Shown in pieces: positions 55,272 through 64,000 of a DNA stretch of 64,000 nt; position 1 is the stretch's first letter; the number at the start of each line of letters is the position of its first letter. Both the position numbers and the translations under genes were made by a program. The notes beneath the pieces are model-generated. The model was not told where the DNA came from and did not search any database. It saw nothing but the letters and a program-made list of their open reading frames with translations. The DNA is from Caballeronia sp. dw_19 (GTDB lineage Bacteria > Pseudomonadota > Gammaproteobacteria > Burkholderiales > Burkholderiaceae). The stretch spans positions 372,001 through 436,000 of the forward strand of contig NZ_JAAVUQ010000001.1 of assembly GCF_018449515.1 (NCBI RefSeq), read 5' to 3'.

Positions 55272-57179
55272 TTACTTGTACGCCTGCACGTCCTGCTGCA
55301 GACGCTCAAGGAATGCATCGACGCGCATCACGCCAGCGTCAATACCGCCACGAGCACGCACGGCTACGGTTTGTGCCTCACGCTCCTTGTCCCCGACGAC
55401 CAGCAAATAGGGAACCTTCTGCAACGTGTGCTCTCGTATTTTATAGCTAATCTTCTCGTTGCGCAAATCGCTCTCTACTCTAAGCCCTTGTTTTTGCAAC
55501 GATTGGGTCAGTTGCAGTGCATATTCAGCCTGACTTTCAGCGATATTCAACACCACAGCCTGCACCGGCGCGAGCCAGGAGGGCATTGCACCAGCATGGT
55601 GCTCGATCAGAATACCGAGAAAACGCTCCATGGAACCGACGATTGCACGGTGCAACATCACCGGACGCTTGCGGCTGTTATCTTCCGCCACGTATTCGGC
55701 GCCCAGGCGCTCCGGCAGCACCATGTCGAGCTGGAGCGTGCCGCATTGCCATGACCGGCCGAGCGCGTCCTTGATGTGGTACTCGATCTTCGGACCGTAA
55801 AACGCACCCTCGCCCGGCAGTTCTTCCCACGTGAGACCGCACGCGGTCAGCGCGTCGCGCAGGCCCTGTTCCGAGCGATCCCAGGTTTCGTCGGTACCGG
55901 CACGGGAATCGGGACGCAGCGACAGCTTGATGTCGATGTGATCGAAGCCGAAATCCTTGTAGATGCTCATCGCGAGCGTATTGAACGCAATGGACTCTTC
56001 GATGAACTGGTCTTCCGTGCAGAAAATGTGGGCGTCGTCCTGGACAAAACCCCGCACGCGCATCAGGCCATGCAACGCGCCCGACGCTTCATTCCGATGA
56101 CACGAGCCAAATTCCGCGTAACGCAGCGGCAGATCGCGATATGAACGCAAGCCATGGTTGAACACCTGCACGTGGCCAGGACAATTCATCGGCTTGATGG
56201 CGTAATCGCGCTTCTCCGACTCCGTCGTGAACATGTTTTCACGATAGTTCTGCCAGTGACCCGACGCTTCCCACAGCGAGCGATCCATGATCATCGGCGT
56301 CTTGATTTCGAGATAGCCGACTTCGTTCAGGCGATGGCGGATATATTGCTCGACCTGTTGCCAGATCGCCCAGCCCTTGGGGTGCCAGAACACCATGCCC
56401 GGCGCCTCTTCCTGCAGATGGAACAGATCGAGTTGCTTGGCGAGCTTGCGGTGATCGCGCTTCTCGGCTTCCTCGAGCATGTGCAGATACGCTTCCTGGT
56501 CTTCCTTCTTCGTCCAGGCCGTACCGTAGATACGCTGCAACTGTTCATTCTTCGAGTCGCCGCGCCAGTAAGCGCCCGCGACCTTCATCAGCTTGAAGAC
56601 CTTCAGCTTGCCGGTAGACGGCACGTGCGGGCCGCGGCAAAGATCCGTGAAACTGCCGTGCGAATACAGTTTGATGTCGTCGGTGGACGGGATCGATTCA
56701 ATGATCTCCGCCTTGTACTTTTCGCCGATGCTCTTGAAGTAATCGACCGCTTCGCCGCGCGTTACCACCCGGCGCGACACCGGCTCGTCCTTCTTCGCGA
56801 TTTCGGCCATGCGCTTTTCGATCTTCTCGAGATCTTCCGGCGTGAAGGGACGGCTATACGCGAAGTCGTAGTAGAAACCGTTCTCGATCACCGGGCCGAT
56901 GGTCACTTGCGCGTCCGGATACAAATCCTTGACTGCATACGCGAGCAAATGCGCGGTGGAGTGGCGAATGATATCGAGACCGTCAGCGTCCTTTTCCGTG
57001 ACGATGGCGAGCGACGCGTCGTGATCGATCAGCGTGGACGTATCGACGAGTTCGCCGTCGAGCTTGCCGCCCAACGCGGCTTTCGCGAGACCTGCACCAA
57101 TCGACGCGGCGACTTCCGCAACCGTCACAGGGTGGTCGTACTGTCTAACTGACCCGTCGGGCAAACGTATCGAAACCAT
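55272..57179 (-). CDS. thrS: Threonine-tRNA ligase
   Basis: A 635-residue class II synthetase. Domains in order are TGS (1-60), the editing N2 domain with [16 protein letters not shown] (zinc/His motif HxxxH), the catalytic core with motif 2 [22 protein letters not shown] and motif 3 [14 protein letters not shown], and the anticodon-binding domain (about 535-635). The zinc ligands are in [12 protein letters not shown] and later histidines. The start at 57179 (MVSIRLPDG) has GGAG seven bases before it; a TTG four codons earlier is less likely. It leads the thrS-infC-rpmI-rplT unit. Confidence 0.97.
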   Translation of the reverse strand: MVSIRLPDGSVRQYDHPVTVAEVAASIGAGLAKAALGGKLDGELVDTSTLIDHDASLAIVTEKDADGLDIIRHSTAHLLAYAVKDLYPDAQVTIGPVIENGFYYDFAYSRPFTPEDLEKIEKRMAEIAKKDEPVSRRVVTRGEAVDYFKSIGEKYKAEIIESIPSTDDIKLYSHGSFTDLCRGPHVPSTGKLKVFKLMKVAGAYWRGDSKNEQLQRIYGTAWTKKEDQEAYLHMLEEAEKRDHRKLAKQLDLFHLQEEAPGMVFWHPKGWAIWQQVEQYIRHRLNEVGYLEIKTPMIMDRSLWEASGHWQNYRENMFTTESEKRDYAIKPMNCPGHVQVFNHGLRSYRDLPLRYAEFGSCHRNEASGALHGLMRVRGFVQDDAHIFCTEDQFIEESIAFNTLAMSIYKDFGFDHIDIKLSLRPDSRAGTDETWDRSEQGLRDALTACGLTWEELPGEGAFYGPKIEYHIKDALGRSWQCGTLQLDMVLPERLGAEYVAEDNSRKRPVMLHRAIVGSMERFLGILIEHHAGAMPSWLAPVQAVVLNIAESQAEYALQLTQSLQKQGLRVESDLRNEKISYKIREHTLQKVPYLLVVGDKEREAQTVAVRARGGIDAGVMRVDAFLERLQQDVQAYK

Positions 57180-57260
57180 TTCGTTCTCCAAGACGCCGGC
57201 AGCCGACGCCCAAGTTCATTCAACAATGCCTTGCAAACGCCAAGGCGAACGCGCGAAGGC

Positions 57261-57296
57261 AAAAAAAATGCGGCCCCACATTTTGAGGGGCCGCAT
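57261..57296 (-). terminator. Terminator between tRNA-Val and thrS
   Basis: On the minus strand ATGCGGCCCC and GGGGCCGCAT (10 bp) are followed by eight T residues. It may end the tRNA-Val transcript, 163 bases after the tRNA, or act as an attenuator in a thrS leader that starts further upstream. Confidence 0.88.
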
Positions 57297-57458
57297 TCAC
57301 TTTTCCTACAACTGCAAAGGCGAAAGTGGTCCTCGACTAGCGTCGCTCCGAAGTTGTTTCGGTCAACGTTCGCGGTGCCATCTTGTTCATTTGCCTTTCG
57401 CGCCAAGACGCTTGCTGCAGTTTTGAAAATCCAGCCTGAACCGGATTTCCACTTTCGT

Positions 57459-57535
57459 TGGTAGGCTCGATTGGACTCGAACCAACGACCCCCACCATGT
57501 CAAGGTGGTGCTCTAACCAGCTGAGCTACGAGCCT
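57459..57535 (-). tRNA. tRNA-Val (anticodon GAC)
   Basis: A 77-base cloverleaf on the minus strand. The acceptor stem AGGCTCG pairs with CGAGCCT, followed by discriminator A and encoded CCA (57461-57459). The anticodon stem CCACC/GGTGG encloses TTGACAT, giving anticodon GAC. The T arm contains GGTTCGAGTCC. It stands alone between relA and thrS. Confidence 0.96.
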
Positions 57536-57709
57536 GAAGAAGCGAAATTATATGGAGCGTTTTGAATCTTGGCAAGTGCTTTCATGCGATGACATTGCAG
57601 ATGTTCGTCGATACGTTTAAGAAGCACTAACAATGCGCTTCAAATTCAACGCCTTATCAAACTATTAAGTGCAGGAGCGGGCATGCATTTTTCTTTCGTG
57701 CGCGCGGCT

Positions 57710-59944
57710 TCAGGCCCGTCGCGACGCGCGCACCACGCCCTGCACTTCGCCCAACAACAAGCACGCGCGCTGAATTTGCGCGGCGCTCGACACCTCGACC
57801 GTAAATTGCATGTACGCGACGTTGCGCCGGCTCTGCGTCTTCACCCCGGTCACGTTCATTTTCTCGCGCGCGAAGACTTCGGAGATATCGCGCAGCAAGC
57901 CTTGCCGATCGTTCGATTCCACGGCGAGATCGACTGGGTACACCGACGATCCGCGTCCGCTCATTACGTCGGCGGACCACGCGGTCTCAAGCACACGTTC
58001 AGGTGAACGCTCAGCCATGCGCCGGAAGGTCGCGCAGTCGCTGCGGTGGATCGACATACCCTTGCCACGCGTGACGAAGCCCGCGATGCGGTCCGGCGGA
58101 GCCGGGCGGCAACACCGTGCCAGTTGCGTCAACAACGCGTCCACACCGACGACCAGCACGCCGGTAGACGCACCCTGCGCCACGCTTTGCCCGCTGCTGC
58201 GCTTCTCGAATTGCGCCGGCGCTTCGGGCGCGGGTTCCGGCGGCGGCGTGTCGTGCAGCGCCTGCTCGATGTTGCGCAGGCTGAACTCTTCCTTGGCGAC
58301 GACCGCGTACAGATCTTCAGGCGTCTTGAAACCGAGCTTCGATGCCAGCTGATCGAGGTTGACGGACGTCTTGCCCTCACGCTGCAGCGTCTTTTCAACA
58401 AGCGTGCGCCCGTTCGCTATGTTCTCCTCGGAATCGACCGCGTTGAACCACGCGCGCACCTTTTGCCGAGCCCGCGGGCTGTGCAAATAACCGAGCAACG
58501 GATTGAGCCAGTCGCGCGACGGCCCGCCCTCCTTCACCGCCACGATCTCGACCGTCTGGCCGTTCTGCAGCGGCGTGTTGAGCGGCACCATGGCACCGTC
58601 GACACGAGCGCCACGGCAACGATGCCCAAGCTCGCTATGCAGGTGATACGCGAAGTCCACGGCGGTCGAGCCTTGCGGCATGGCGATCACGCGTGCCTGC
58701 GGCGTGAGCACGTAGATGTGGTCGTCGTCGAGTGTGGCTTCGCGCAAATGCTGCCAGGGCTGCGCGCCCGGCTGATCGCCCTCGGAGACGTCTTCTTTCC
58801 ACGCCAGCAGTTGGCGCAACCACGCGATCTTTTCGTCGTATTTGTCGCTGGCCGTCACCTGGCCGCCGTACGCGCGCGTGCCCGCTTCCTTGTAGCGCCA
58901 GTGGGCAGCTACGCCGTATTCGGCGAAACCGTGCATTTCCTGTGTGCGGATCTGGACTTCAAACGCTCGCCCGTCGTCGCCCACCACGACGGTATGCAGT
59001 GACCGGTACCCGTTCGCTTTCGGCCGTGAAATGTAGTCGTCGAATTCCCGTGGCACCGGCTGCCACAAGTTATGGACGATACCGAGCACGGTGTAGCAAT
59101 CCTTGATGTCGTCGACGATCACGCGAAACGCGCGCACGTCATTCAGCTCGGAAAAATCCAGTTCCTTGCCGCGCATCTTTTTCCAGATGCTGTAGATGTG
59201 CTTCGGCCGGCCGCTCACTTCCGCGCGGATATTCGCGGCGGCCAGTTCTTTCTGCAAGCGTGCGATAGCGTCGGTCACATACGCTTCGCGCTCGACACGC
59301 TTTTCGTCGAGCAACTTGGCGATGCGCTTGTAGGTGGGCGGTTCCTCGAAGCGAAACGCGAGGTCCTCCAGTTCCCACTTCAATTGCCAGATACCCAACC
59401 GGTTCGCGAGCGGCGCGTAGATCTCGAGTGTTTCACGCGGCACGTCGGGCGAAGGCTCGAGCTTGTTCGCCGCGTAGTAGCGCAATGACTGCAGCCGCGA
59501 CGCCAGCCGGATCAACACCACGCGGATATCCTGCGCGAACGCGAGCAGCATCTTGCGCAACGCTTCGACCTGGGCACGGCGCGCCGCTTGCGCTTCACGA
59601 CCCGTTTCCGGCAACGTTGCCTGGGTCGCCCGCGAACTGACTGAACCCAGCCGCCACAGCTTGCGGACGTCCGCGACGAGGCCTTGCACTTCCGCGCCGA
59701 AACGCTCACTGATCACACGCTCGGGGTCGTCGATATGCGGCGCAATGGCGAACAACGCCGCCGCCACGATGGCCGCGGGATCGACGTTCAACGTTTGCAT
59801 GATCCGCGCCGTGCCGGCAGCGTGCTCGACCAGCGATTCCCCGCTGGTCAACCGCGCATCTCCCGCGTGTTCGCGCACGAACGCGAGCGCGTCGTCGAAG
59901 GACGGCTCGGGTACCAGTGCAGGAGAAACGGCGGTATCAGGCAT
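57710..59944 (-). CDS. relA: RelA-type (p)ppGpp synthetase with degenerate hydrolase domain
   Basis: A 744-residue RelA/SpoT homolog. The N-terminal HD domain has lost its catalytic motif: where hydrolases have HDxxED it reads FAIAPHID (65-72), so it should be synthetase-only. The synthetase domain (about 240-365) has SGRPKHIYSIWKKMRGKELDF, ELNDVRAFRVIVDDIKDCY and RPKANGYRSLHTVVV. A TGS domain (about 410-470), helical and conserved-cysteine regions (ARCCRPAPPDRIAGFVTRG) and a C-terminal ACT domain follow. It would make (p)ppGpp on stalled ribosomes. It stands alone; no ribosome site is clear before the ATG. Confidence 0.94.
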   Translation of the reverse strand: MPDTAVSPALVPEPSFDDALAFVREHAGDARLTSGESLVEHAAGTARIMQTLNVDPAAIVAAALFAIAPHIDDPERVISERFGAEVQGLVADVRKLWRLGSVSSRATQATLPETGREAQAARRAQVEALRKMLLAFAQDIRVVLIRLASRLQSLRYYAANKLEPSPDVPRETLEIYAPLANRLGIWQLKWELEDLAFRFEEPPTYKRIAKLLDEKRVEREAYVTDAIARLQKELAAANIRAEVSGRPKHIYSIWKKMRGKELDFSELNDVRAFRVIVDDIKDCYTVLGIVHNLWQPVPREFDDYISRPKANGYRSLHTVVVGDDGRAFEVQIRTQEMHGFAEYGVAAHWRYKEAGTRAYGGQVTASDKYDEKIAWLRQLLAWKEDVSEGDQPGAQPWQHLREATLDDDHIYVLTPQARVIAMPQGSTAVDFAYHLHSELGHRCRGARVDGAMVPLNTPLQNGQTVEIVAVKEGGPSRDWLNPLLGYLHSPRARQKVRAWFNAVDSEENIANGRTLVEKTLQREGKTSVNLDQLASKLGFKTPEDLYAVVAKEEFSLRNIEQALHDTPPPEPAPEAPAQFEKRSSGQSVAQGASTGVLVVGVDALLTQLARCCRPAPPDRIAGFVTRGKGMSIHRSDCATFRRMAERSPERVLETAWSADVMSGRGSSVYPVDLAVESNDRQGLLRDISEVFAREKMNVTGVKTQSRRNVAYMQFTVEVSSAAQIQRACLLLGEVQGVVRASRRA

Positions 59945-59977
59945 ACGGATTAAACTAGTGCTCGAAATGTTCCCGGC

Positions 59978-60331
59978 TTAGCTACGCACAGCAGCCACGA
60001 CCACCACTTCCACGAGGCATGCCGGATTGGCAAGCTTCGATTCCACGGTAGCGCGCGGCGGCGCATTGCCTTCCGGAACCCACATGTCCCACGCCGCATT
60101 CATGGCGGCGAAATGGGTCATGTCGGAGAGATAGATCTGGACCGACAAAAGCTGTGTCTTGTCGCTGCCGGCTTCCTCAAGCAAACGGTCGATATGGCCG
60201 AGCACTTCGCGTGTCTGGCCCGTGATGTCCTGGTCGGTGTCTTCGGCAATCTGACCGGCAAGATAAATGGTGCCGTTGTGGATCGCGATTTCGGAAAGAC
60301 GCGCGCCAACATGGTGACGAATGACTGCCAT
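59978..60331 (-). CDS. RidA-family enamine/imine deaminase
   Basis: A 117-residue single-domain protein of the YjgF/YER057c/UK114 family, which hydrolyses reactive enamines and imines. It has LAGQIAEDTDQDITGQTREV, YLSDMTHFAAMNAAWDMWVP and the characteristic PPRATVESKLANPACLVEVV with the substrate-binding arginine. It lies between the hydrolase gene (49 bases upstream) and relA (34 bases downstream) on the same strand, so they may form one transcript. Confidence 0.9.
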   Translation of the reverse strand: MAVIRHHVGARLSEIAIHNGTIYLAGQIAEDTDQDITGQTREVLGHIDRLLEEAGSDKTQLLSVQIYLSDMTHFAAMNAAWDMWVPEGNAPPRATVESKLANPACLVEVVVVAAVRS

Positions 60332-60379
60332 GAGTGTTCCTGAGAGTGAATAGTCAAAAAAACCGCACGAAGCCCAATA

Positions 60380-61297
60380 TTATGCCTCGGACGTGTCGGT
60401 ATCGAAGAAGAACCGGTACGCAATCGCAATCTGATCAGGTGCCAGAAACGCCGGCGCATGCCCCACGCCAGCGATTTCCCTGGCCGTCACGGCCTGCCCG
60501 TTCGCGACCATTTTTTCTACCGTCTCGCGCGATAGCAAGTCCGAATGTTCACCCCGAACGACCAGCACCGGATGCTGGATCGCCGCCAGCGAATGCCACA
60601 GGATCGCCTCGCCCAGCGAGGCTGCATTTGCGTCCGCCACGGCAAATGGAACCGCGATCTTCGGGTCGTACCGATACCCCCAGCGGCCCTCGTGCTCACG
60701 CATCAACGGCGTGTTGATCGCGCGCCATTCATCGGCGGTCAGCGGCCCGAACGACGCAGCGAGCTGCGCCGCGTTATCGATGCCTTCTTGCAGCGTGGCG
60801 AAGGTCTCGCCGCGGCCAAGATAAGTACCGATACGCTCGAGCGCCACCGGTTCAATATGCGGCCCGACGTCGTTGAGCAGCATTTTCCGGATGGGCGAAT
60901 TCGGCAGTCCGGCGAGCCCCAGGCCGATCAACCCGCCCATGGACGTCCCGAACCAATCCACCGTTTCCACGTTCAGCCGAGCAATGAGCGCGACCATGTC
61001 ACCTACGTACTGCGGCACCGCGTAATGCCTGGGATCGACCAGCCAGTCCGATAAACCTCTCCCGACCACGTCCGGACACACCACCCGATACTCGCTGGCA
61101 AACGCCTTCGCCACCTCGTCGAAATCCCGGCCGGAGCGCGTCAGCCCATGCACGCACACGAGCACGCGCGGGTTCGCCGGGTCCCCCCATTCGGTATAAG
61201 CCATGCGATGCAGGCCCGACGGGCTGATGCACTGCACGTGGCGTTGGCGTGGCGTGGGAACAAACGAAGGCGCAGCTTCGACGATAGACGCGGACAT
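60380..61297 (-). CDS. Alpha/beta-hydrolase
   Basis: A 305-residue alpha/beta-hydrolase-fold enzyme. The oxyanion motif is VHGLTRSGRDF (from residue 49), the nucleophile is Ser119 in GTSMGG, a likely acid residue lies in VVRGEHSDLLSRE, and the histidine is in GVGHAPAFLAPDQ. The N-terminal 20 residues are extra. A GAGGA site precedes the ATG. Substrate unknown; esterase or ester-type hydrolysis is likely. It is the first gene of a probable hydrolase-ridA-relA run. Confidence 0.88.
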   Translation of the reverse strand: MSASIVEAAPSFVPTPRQRHVQCISPSGLHRMAYTEWGDPANPRVLVCVHGLTRSGRDFDEVAKAFASEYRVVCPDVVGRGLSDWLVDPRHYAVPQYVGDMVALIARLNVETVDWFGTSMGGLIGLGLAGLPNSPIRKMLLNDVGPHIEPVALERIGTYLGRGETFATLQEGIDNAAQLAASFGPLTADEWRAINTPLMREHEGRWGYRYDPKIAVPFAVADANAASLGEAILWHSLAAIQHPVLVVRGEHSDLLSRETVEKMVANGQAVTAREIAGVGHAPAFLAPDQIAIAYRFFFDTDTSEA

Positions 61298-61500
61298 AAG
61301 ATTTTCCTCGGTGCGATGACGCTGCGGCAGACAGGCAACTCAACTGAAATCGATTGTAAACGCTTTGCCGGATGCGCTTCGGCGCGATGCCGTAGCGTTA
61401 GCCGAACGGTCTGAACAAAGGCACGATATGCGGCTCCAAAACGCGAACCGCAAGATCCGTTACAGCACGCCCGGCCTCTCGCAAACGCCGCAAACCAAAA

Positions 61501-61532
61501 TAAAAAACCGTTCCAACTCACGTCGGAACGGT
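61501..61532 (-). terminator. Terminator of the scoAB operon
   Basis: On the minus strand ACCGTTCC (61532-61525) pairs with GGAACGGT (61514-61507), followed by six T residues. It lies 44 bases after the scoB stop. Confidence 0.88.
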
Positions 61533-61576
61533 CCGTTTCGGCCTGAAAAACAAACCGGCGCCACTGCAGAAAAACC

Positions 61577-62218
61577 TTACTTGACGCTGCTCACGTCCAG
61601 CGGTGCGCCGGTTTTCTGCTGGATCTCTTCCACACTGACGCCAGGCGCCAGCTCAACGAGCTTCAGTCCTGCGTCGGTGACATCGATCACGCCGAGATCC
61701 GTAATGATCCGGTCAACCACGCCCACACCCGTCAGCGGCAACGTGCAAGCATCGAGAATCTTGTGCTGGTCGCCCTTCGCCACGTGCTCCATCAACACGA
61801 TCACGCGCTTTACGCCCGCGACCAGGTCCATCGCGCCGCCCATGCCCTTGATCATCTTCCCGGGGATCATCCAGTTGGCCAGGTCACCCGTCTTGCTGAT
61901 CTGCATGGCGCCAAGGATGGCCAGGTTCACGTGGCCGCCACGAATCATCGCGAACGAATCCGCCGACGAAAAAATCGACGATCCCGGCAGCGTGGTCACC
62001 GTTTGTTTGCCGGCGTTGATCAGGTCAGCATCGACTTCTTCTTCCGTCGGCGAGGGCCCGATGCCAAGCAAGCCATTCTCCGATTGCAGCCACACCTCCA
62101 TGCCCTCCGGCACGAAGTTCGCGACCAGCGTGGGCAAGCCAATGCCCAGATTCACGTAAAAGCCGTCCTGCAATTCCTTGCCCGCCCGCGCGGCCATCTG
62201 GTTCCGGTCCCATGCCAT
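61577..62218 (-). CDS. scoB: Succinyl-CoA:3-ketoacid CoA-transferase subunit B
   Basis: A 213-residue beta subunit that carries the catalytic glutamate (Glu47) in [10 protein letters not shown], after [35 protein letters not shown] and [20 protein letters not shown] follow. With ScoA it activates acetoacetate using succinyl-CoA. It begins two bases after the scoA stop with an AAAGGAG site, so the two are translated together. It is paralogous to pcaJ in this window. A terminator follows. Confidence 0.92.
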   Translation of the reverse strand: MAWDRNQMAARAGKELQDGFYVNLGIGLPTLVANFVPEGMEVWLQSENGLLGIGPSPTEEEVDADLINAGKQTVTTLPGSSIFSSADSFAMIRGGHVNLAILGAMQISKTGDLANWMIPGKMIKGMGGAMDLVAGVKRVIVLMEHVAKGDQHKILDACTLPLTGVGVVDRIITDLGVIDVTDAGLKLVELAPGVSVEEIQQKTGAPLDVSSVK

Positions 62219-62220
62219 GA

Positions 62221-62925
62221 TCAGTCTCCTTTTGCGCGCACGACGCGTTGTTCAATGCGTTTTTCCGGATGTGCGTTCAGCACGATGCGCTGCACGAAGA
62301 TGCCCGGCGTGTGAATGGCGTCGGGATCGAGTGCGCCCGTTTCCACGATTTCCTCCACTTCGACCACCGTGATCTTGCCGGCCATGGCGCACATCGGGTT
62401 GAAGTTACGGGCCGTGCGGCGATAAATCAAATTGCCTGATTTGTCGGCTTTCCACGCCTTCACGAGCGCCACGTCAGCGGTGAGCGAATGTTCGAGCACG
62501 TAGTGGTCGTCGCCGAATTGACGCGTTTCCTTGCCGTCCGCGATCACCGTGCCGTAACCCGTGTTGGTGAAGAACGCCGGAATGCCCGCGCCGCCCGCGC
62601 GCAGCTTTTCGGCCAGCGTGCCTTGCGGCGTGAATTCAAGCTCGAGTTCGCCGGCCAGATACTGGCGTTCGAATTCCTTGTTTTCGCCGACATACGACGA
62701 GATCATCTTCTTGACCTGACGGGTTTCGAGCAGCAGGCCAAGCCCGAAGCCGTCGACGCCCGCGTTGTTGCTGATGCACGTGATGCCCTGGACGCCCGTG
62801 TCGCGCAATGCCGCGATCAGCGCCTCGGGAATGCCACACAGGCCGAAACCGCCGACGGCAAACGTCTGCCCGTCCTTCACGATGCCATCGAGCGCCTCTT
62901 TCGCGCTGGGATAGACCTTGTTCAT
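62221..62925 (-). CDS. scoA: Succinyl-CoA:3-ketoacid CoA-transferase subunit A
   Basis: A 234-residue alpha subunit. Landmarks are [19 protein letters not shown] (CoA-binding glycines), [35 protein letters not shown] and [20 protein letters not shown]. The start at 62925 has AAGGGAC; the frame is open 43 codons further without homology. It is divergent from a PAS-LuxR regulator with about 200 bases between the starts, so that regulator is a candidate controller of acetoacetate use. Confidence 0.92.
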   Translation of the reverse strand: MNKVYPSAKEALDGIVKDGQTFAVGGFGLCGIPEALIAALRDTGVQGITCISNNAGVDGFGLGLLLETRQVKKMISSYVGENKEFERQYLAGELELEFTPQGTLAEKLRAGGAGIPAFFTNTGYGTVIADGKETRQFGDDHYVLEHSLTADVALVKAWKADKSGNLIYRRTARNFNPMCAMAGKITVVEVEEIVETGALDPDAIHTPGIFVQRIVLNAHPEKRIEQRVVRAKGD

Positions 62926-63130
62926 CTGTTTGTCCCTTCCTGATCTGGATGAAATCCGTTTATTTGAGTCGTCTCGCGCGCGAAACGACTGCGCTAGACA
63001 ATTTCTGACGTGGCAAAAGAGTACGACGCCGGATCGATCCGGCACAATACGCAAAAATACATAAGTAATTGCCGTAGTGCACGGCGATGAAATAGTTAAA
63101 CGCGGGTTAAACCCGACACGTGCGAGCCAA

Positions 63131-63676
63131 ATGCGTCAACTGGATTACCAAACAGCGTTTCATCTTGCGCCAGTCGGACTGGTGTTGTCACGGGAACGGA
63201 TCATCGAAGACTGCAATGCGCAGCTCTGCGCGATTTTCGGCGTCGCGCCGGAGGCCTTGCTGGGCCAGTCGTTTCAAGTGCTGTATCCCTCGCCGGTGGA
63301 GTTCGAGCGGATCGGCCAGCGCATCGCCGCGTTGATGCAGCGCCAGGGCAGTTACGCCGACGACCGCATCATGAAACGCGCAAATGGGGAATTGTTCTGG
63401 TGCCACGTGACCGGGCGCTCGCTCGATCTGAGCGCGCCGCACGCCGCCGGTGTCTGGACTTTCGAGGATCTGAGCGCGACGCGGCGGGTTGCCATCGAAT
63501 TGACGCCGCGTGAACGTGAAATCGCGGCGCAGCTCGTCACCGGCAAGACCAGCAAGCAGATCGGCCGCGCGCTGGATATCAGCTCGCGGACCGTGGATAT
63601 CTACCGTTCAAAACTCATGCGCAAATACGACACGGGCAACGCGACCGAGCTGCTGCAACGGCTGCTGGGAGATTAG
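63131..63676 (+). CDS. PAS-LuxR family transcriptional regulator
   Basis: A 181-residue regulator. An N-terminal PAS domain (about residues 3-105; [40 protein letters not shown]) is followed by a LuxR-type helix-turn-helix (about 122-178; [37 protein letters not shown]). There is no autoinducer domain or receiver. It may sense a small molecule and control scoAB, to which it is divergent. I use ATG 63131; a GTG at 63077 would add 18 residues. It converges with the thioesterase gene, their stops overlapping by four bases. Confidence 0.85.
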   Translation: MRQLDYQTAFHLAPVGLVLSRERIIEDCNAQLCAIFGVAPEALLGQSFQVLYPSPVEFERIGQRIAALMQRQGSYADDRIMKRANGELFWCHVTGRSLDLSAPHAAGVWTFEDLSATRRVAIELTPREREIAAQLVTGKTSKQIGRALDISSRTVDIYRSKLMRKYDTGNATELLQRLLGD

Positions 63677-64000
63677 GCGCCTATTTTGATACCCACTGCA
63701 GCCGTTTCAATGGCATGGCGCAGCAGGTCAGGAATCTGCACCGATTTCGCCGCCGCGTAGTCGATCCACACGCATTTCGCCGTGCCGCGGGCGTAGAGCG
63801 TGGTCGGATCGTCGGCGCGAAACAGCTCGAAGCGCGTGTCGAAACTGCTGCGGCCCGGCGGCCCCACGAACATGCTGCCGATGACATCGCCGGGATAGTG
63901 GAGCTGCCTCAGGAATTCCATCGATGCATTCACGATCACCGGCCCCTGCCCTTCAACGTTGGCGCCGGCCAAGGCCAATTGCCGGAACCACGAGATCCGC
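63673..64000 (-). CDS. Acyl-CoA thioesterase, 4HBT type, C-terminal part (runs off the right edge)
   Basis: The last 108 codons of a hotdog-fold thioesterase. The visible part reads WFRQLALAGANVEGQGPVIV, FLRQLHYPGDVIGSMFVG, SSFDTRFELFRADDPTTLYA and AKCVWIDYAAAKSVQIPDLL, the order of strands in the 4-hydroxybenzoyl-CoA thioesterase family. The N-terminal catalytic Asp region lies beyond position 64000, so the substrate class cannot be judged. The stop overlaps that of the convergent PAS-LuxR gene. Confidence 0.85.
   Translation of the reverse strand, partial: RISWFRQLALAGANVEGQGPVIVNASMEFLRQLHYPGDVIGSMFVGPPGRSSFDTRFELFRADDPTTLYARGTAKCVWIDYAAAKSVQIPDLLRHAIETAAVGIKIGA

Overview
The window looks like one chromosomal segment of a high-GC betaproteobacterium of the Burkholderiaceae, most like Paraburkholderia or Caballeronia. 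This rests on the protein sequences, the conserved blocks typA next to sucA, rimP-nusA-infB-rbfA-truB and thrS-infC-rpmI-rplT-pheST-ihfA-merR, and the content of regulators and catabolic genes. It is inference; no database was searched.

Layout. 1-2.5 kb: the 5' end of sucA and all of typA, both minus. 2.8-8.0 kb: a MarR regulator followed by a three-part EmrAB/outer-membrane-factor efflux operon. 8.0-18.3 kb: the translation and transcription block truB, rbfA, infB, nusA, rimP, then rluB and scpB, all minus. 18.4-30 kb: accessory DNA with an aminotransferase, a LysR regulator, a lone IS402-type DNA-binding domain, several small exported or unknown proteins, a DUF218 protein, an ABM monooxygenase-like protein, bamC and a DUF2844/DUF3443 pair. 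30-34 kb: a trimeric autotransporter adhesin with an OmpA-type lipoprotein behind it. 34.4-41.8 kb: the lower beta-ketoadipate pathway, pcaI-pcaJ-pcaF-pcaB-pcaD-pcaC, with a divergent IclR regulator (pcaR) and a LysR gene. 42-49 kb: tRNA-Pro(GGG), small proteins, a NIPSNAP protein, an MFS transporter, two PhnB-like VOC proteins and a Gfo/Idh/MocA oxidoreductase. 49-57.5 kb: merR, ihfA, pheT, pheS, rplT, rpmI, infC (non-canonical AUC start), thrS and tRNA-Val(GAC). 57.7-64 kb: relA, a RidA protein, an alpha/beta hydrolase, a second succinyl-CoA:3-ketoacid transferase (scoAB), a PAS-LuxR regulator and the 3' end of a thioesterase gene.

How the parts work together. The pca genes convert carboxymuconate to acetyl-CoA and succinyl-CoA, which feed the TCA cycle that includes SucA. 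ScoAB does the equivalent CoA transfer for acetoacetate. The MarR-EmrAB unit and the adhesin unit are separate envelope modules.

Best candidates for something undescribed: (1) a run of six adjacent hairpins ending in an intrinsic terminator on the minus strand at 25795-26027, with no credible ORF and a candidate promoter preceded by GTTACA repeats, which I read as an unannotated structured RNA; (2) the DUF3443 lipoprotein at 28587-29912, whose DTGS, GILGVG and DSGS motifs resemble a two-lobed pepsin-type aspartic protease; (3) a promoter-plus-terminator leader ahead of rimP-nusA-infB; (4) orphan palindromic operators at 47312-47352. No CRISPR array, rRNA operon, complete insertion sequence or prophage was seen.
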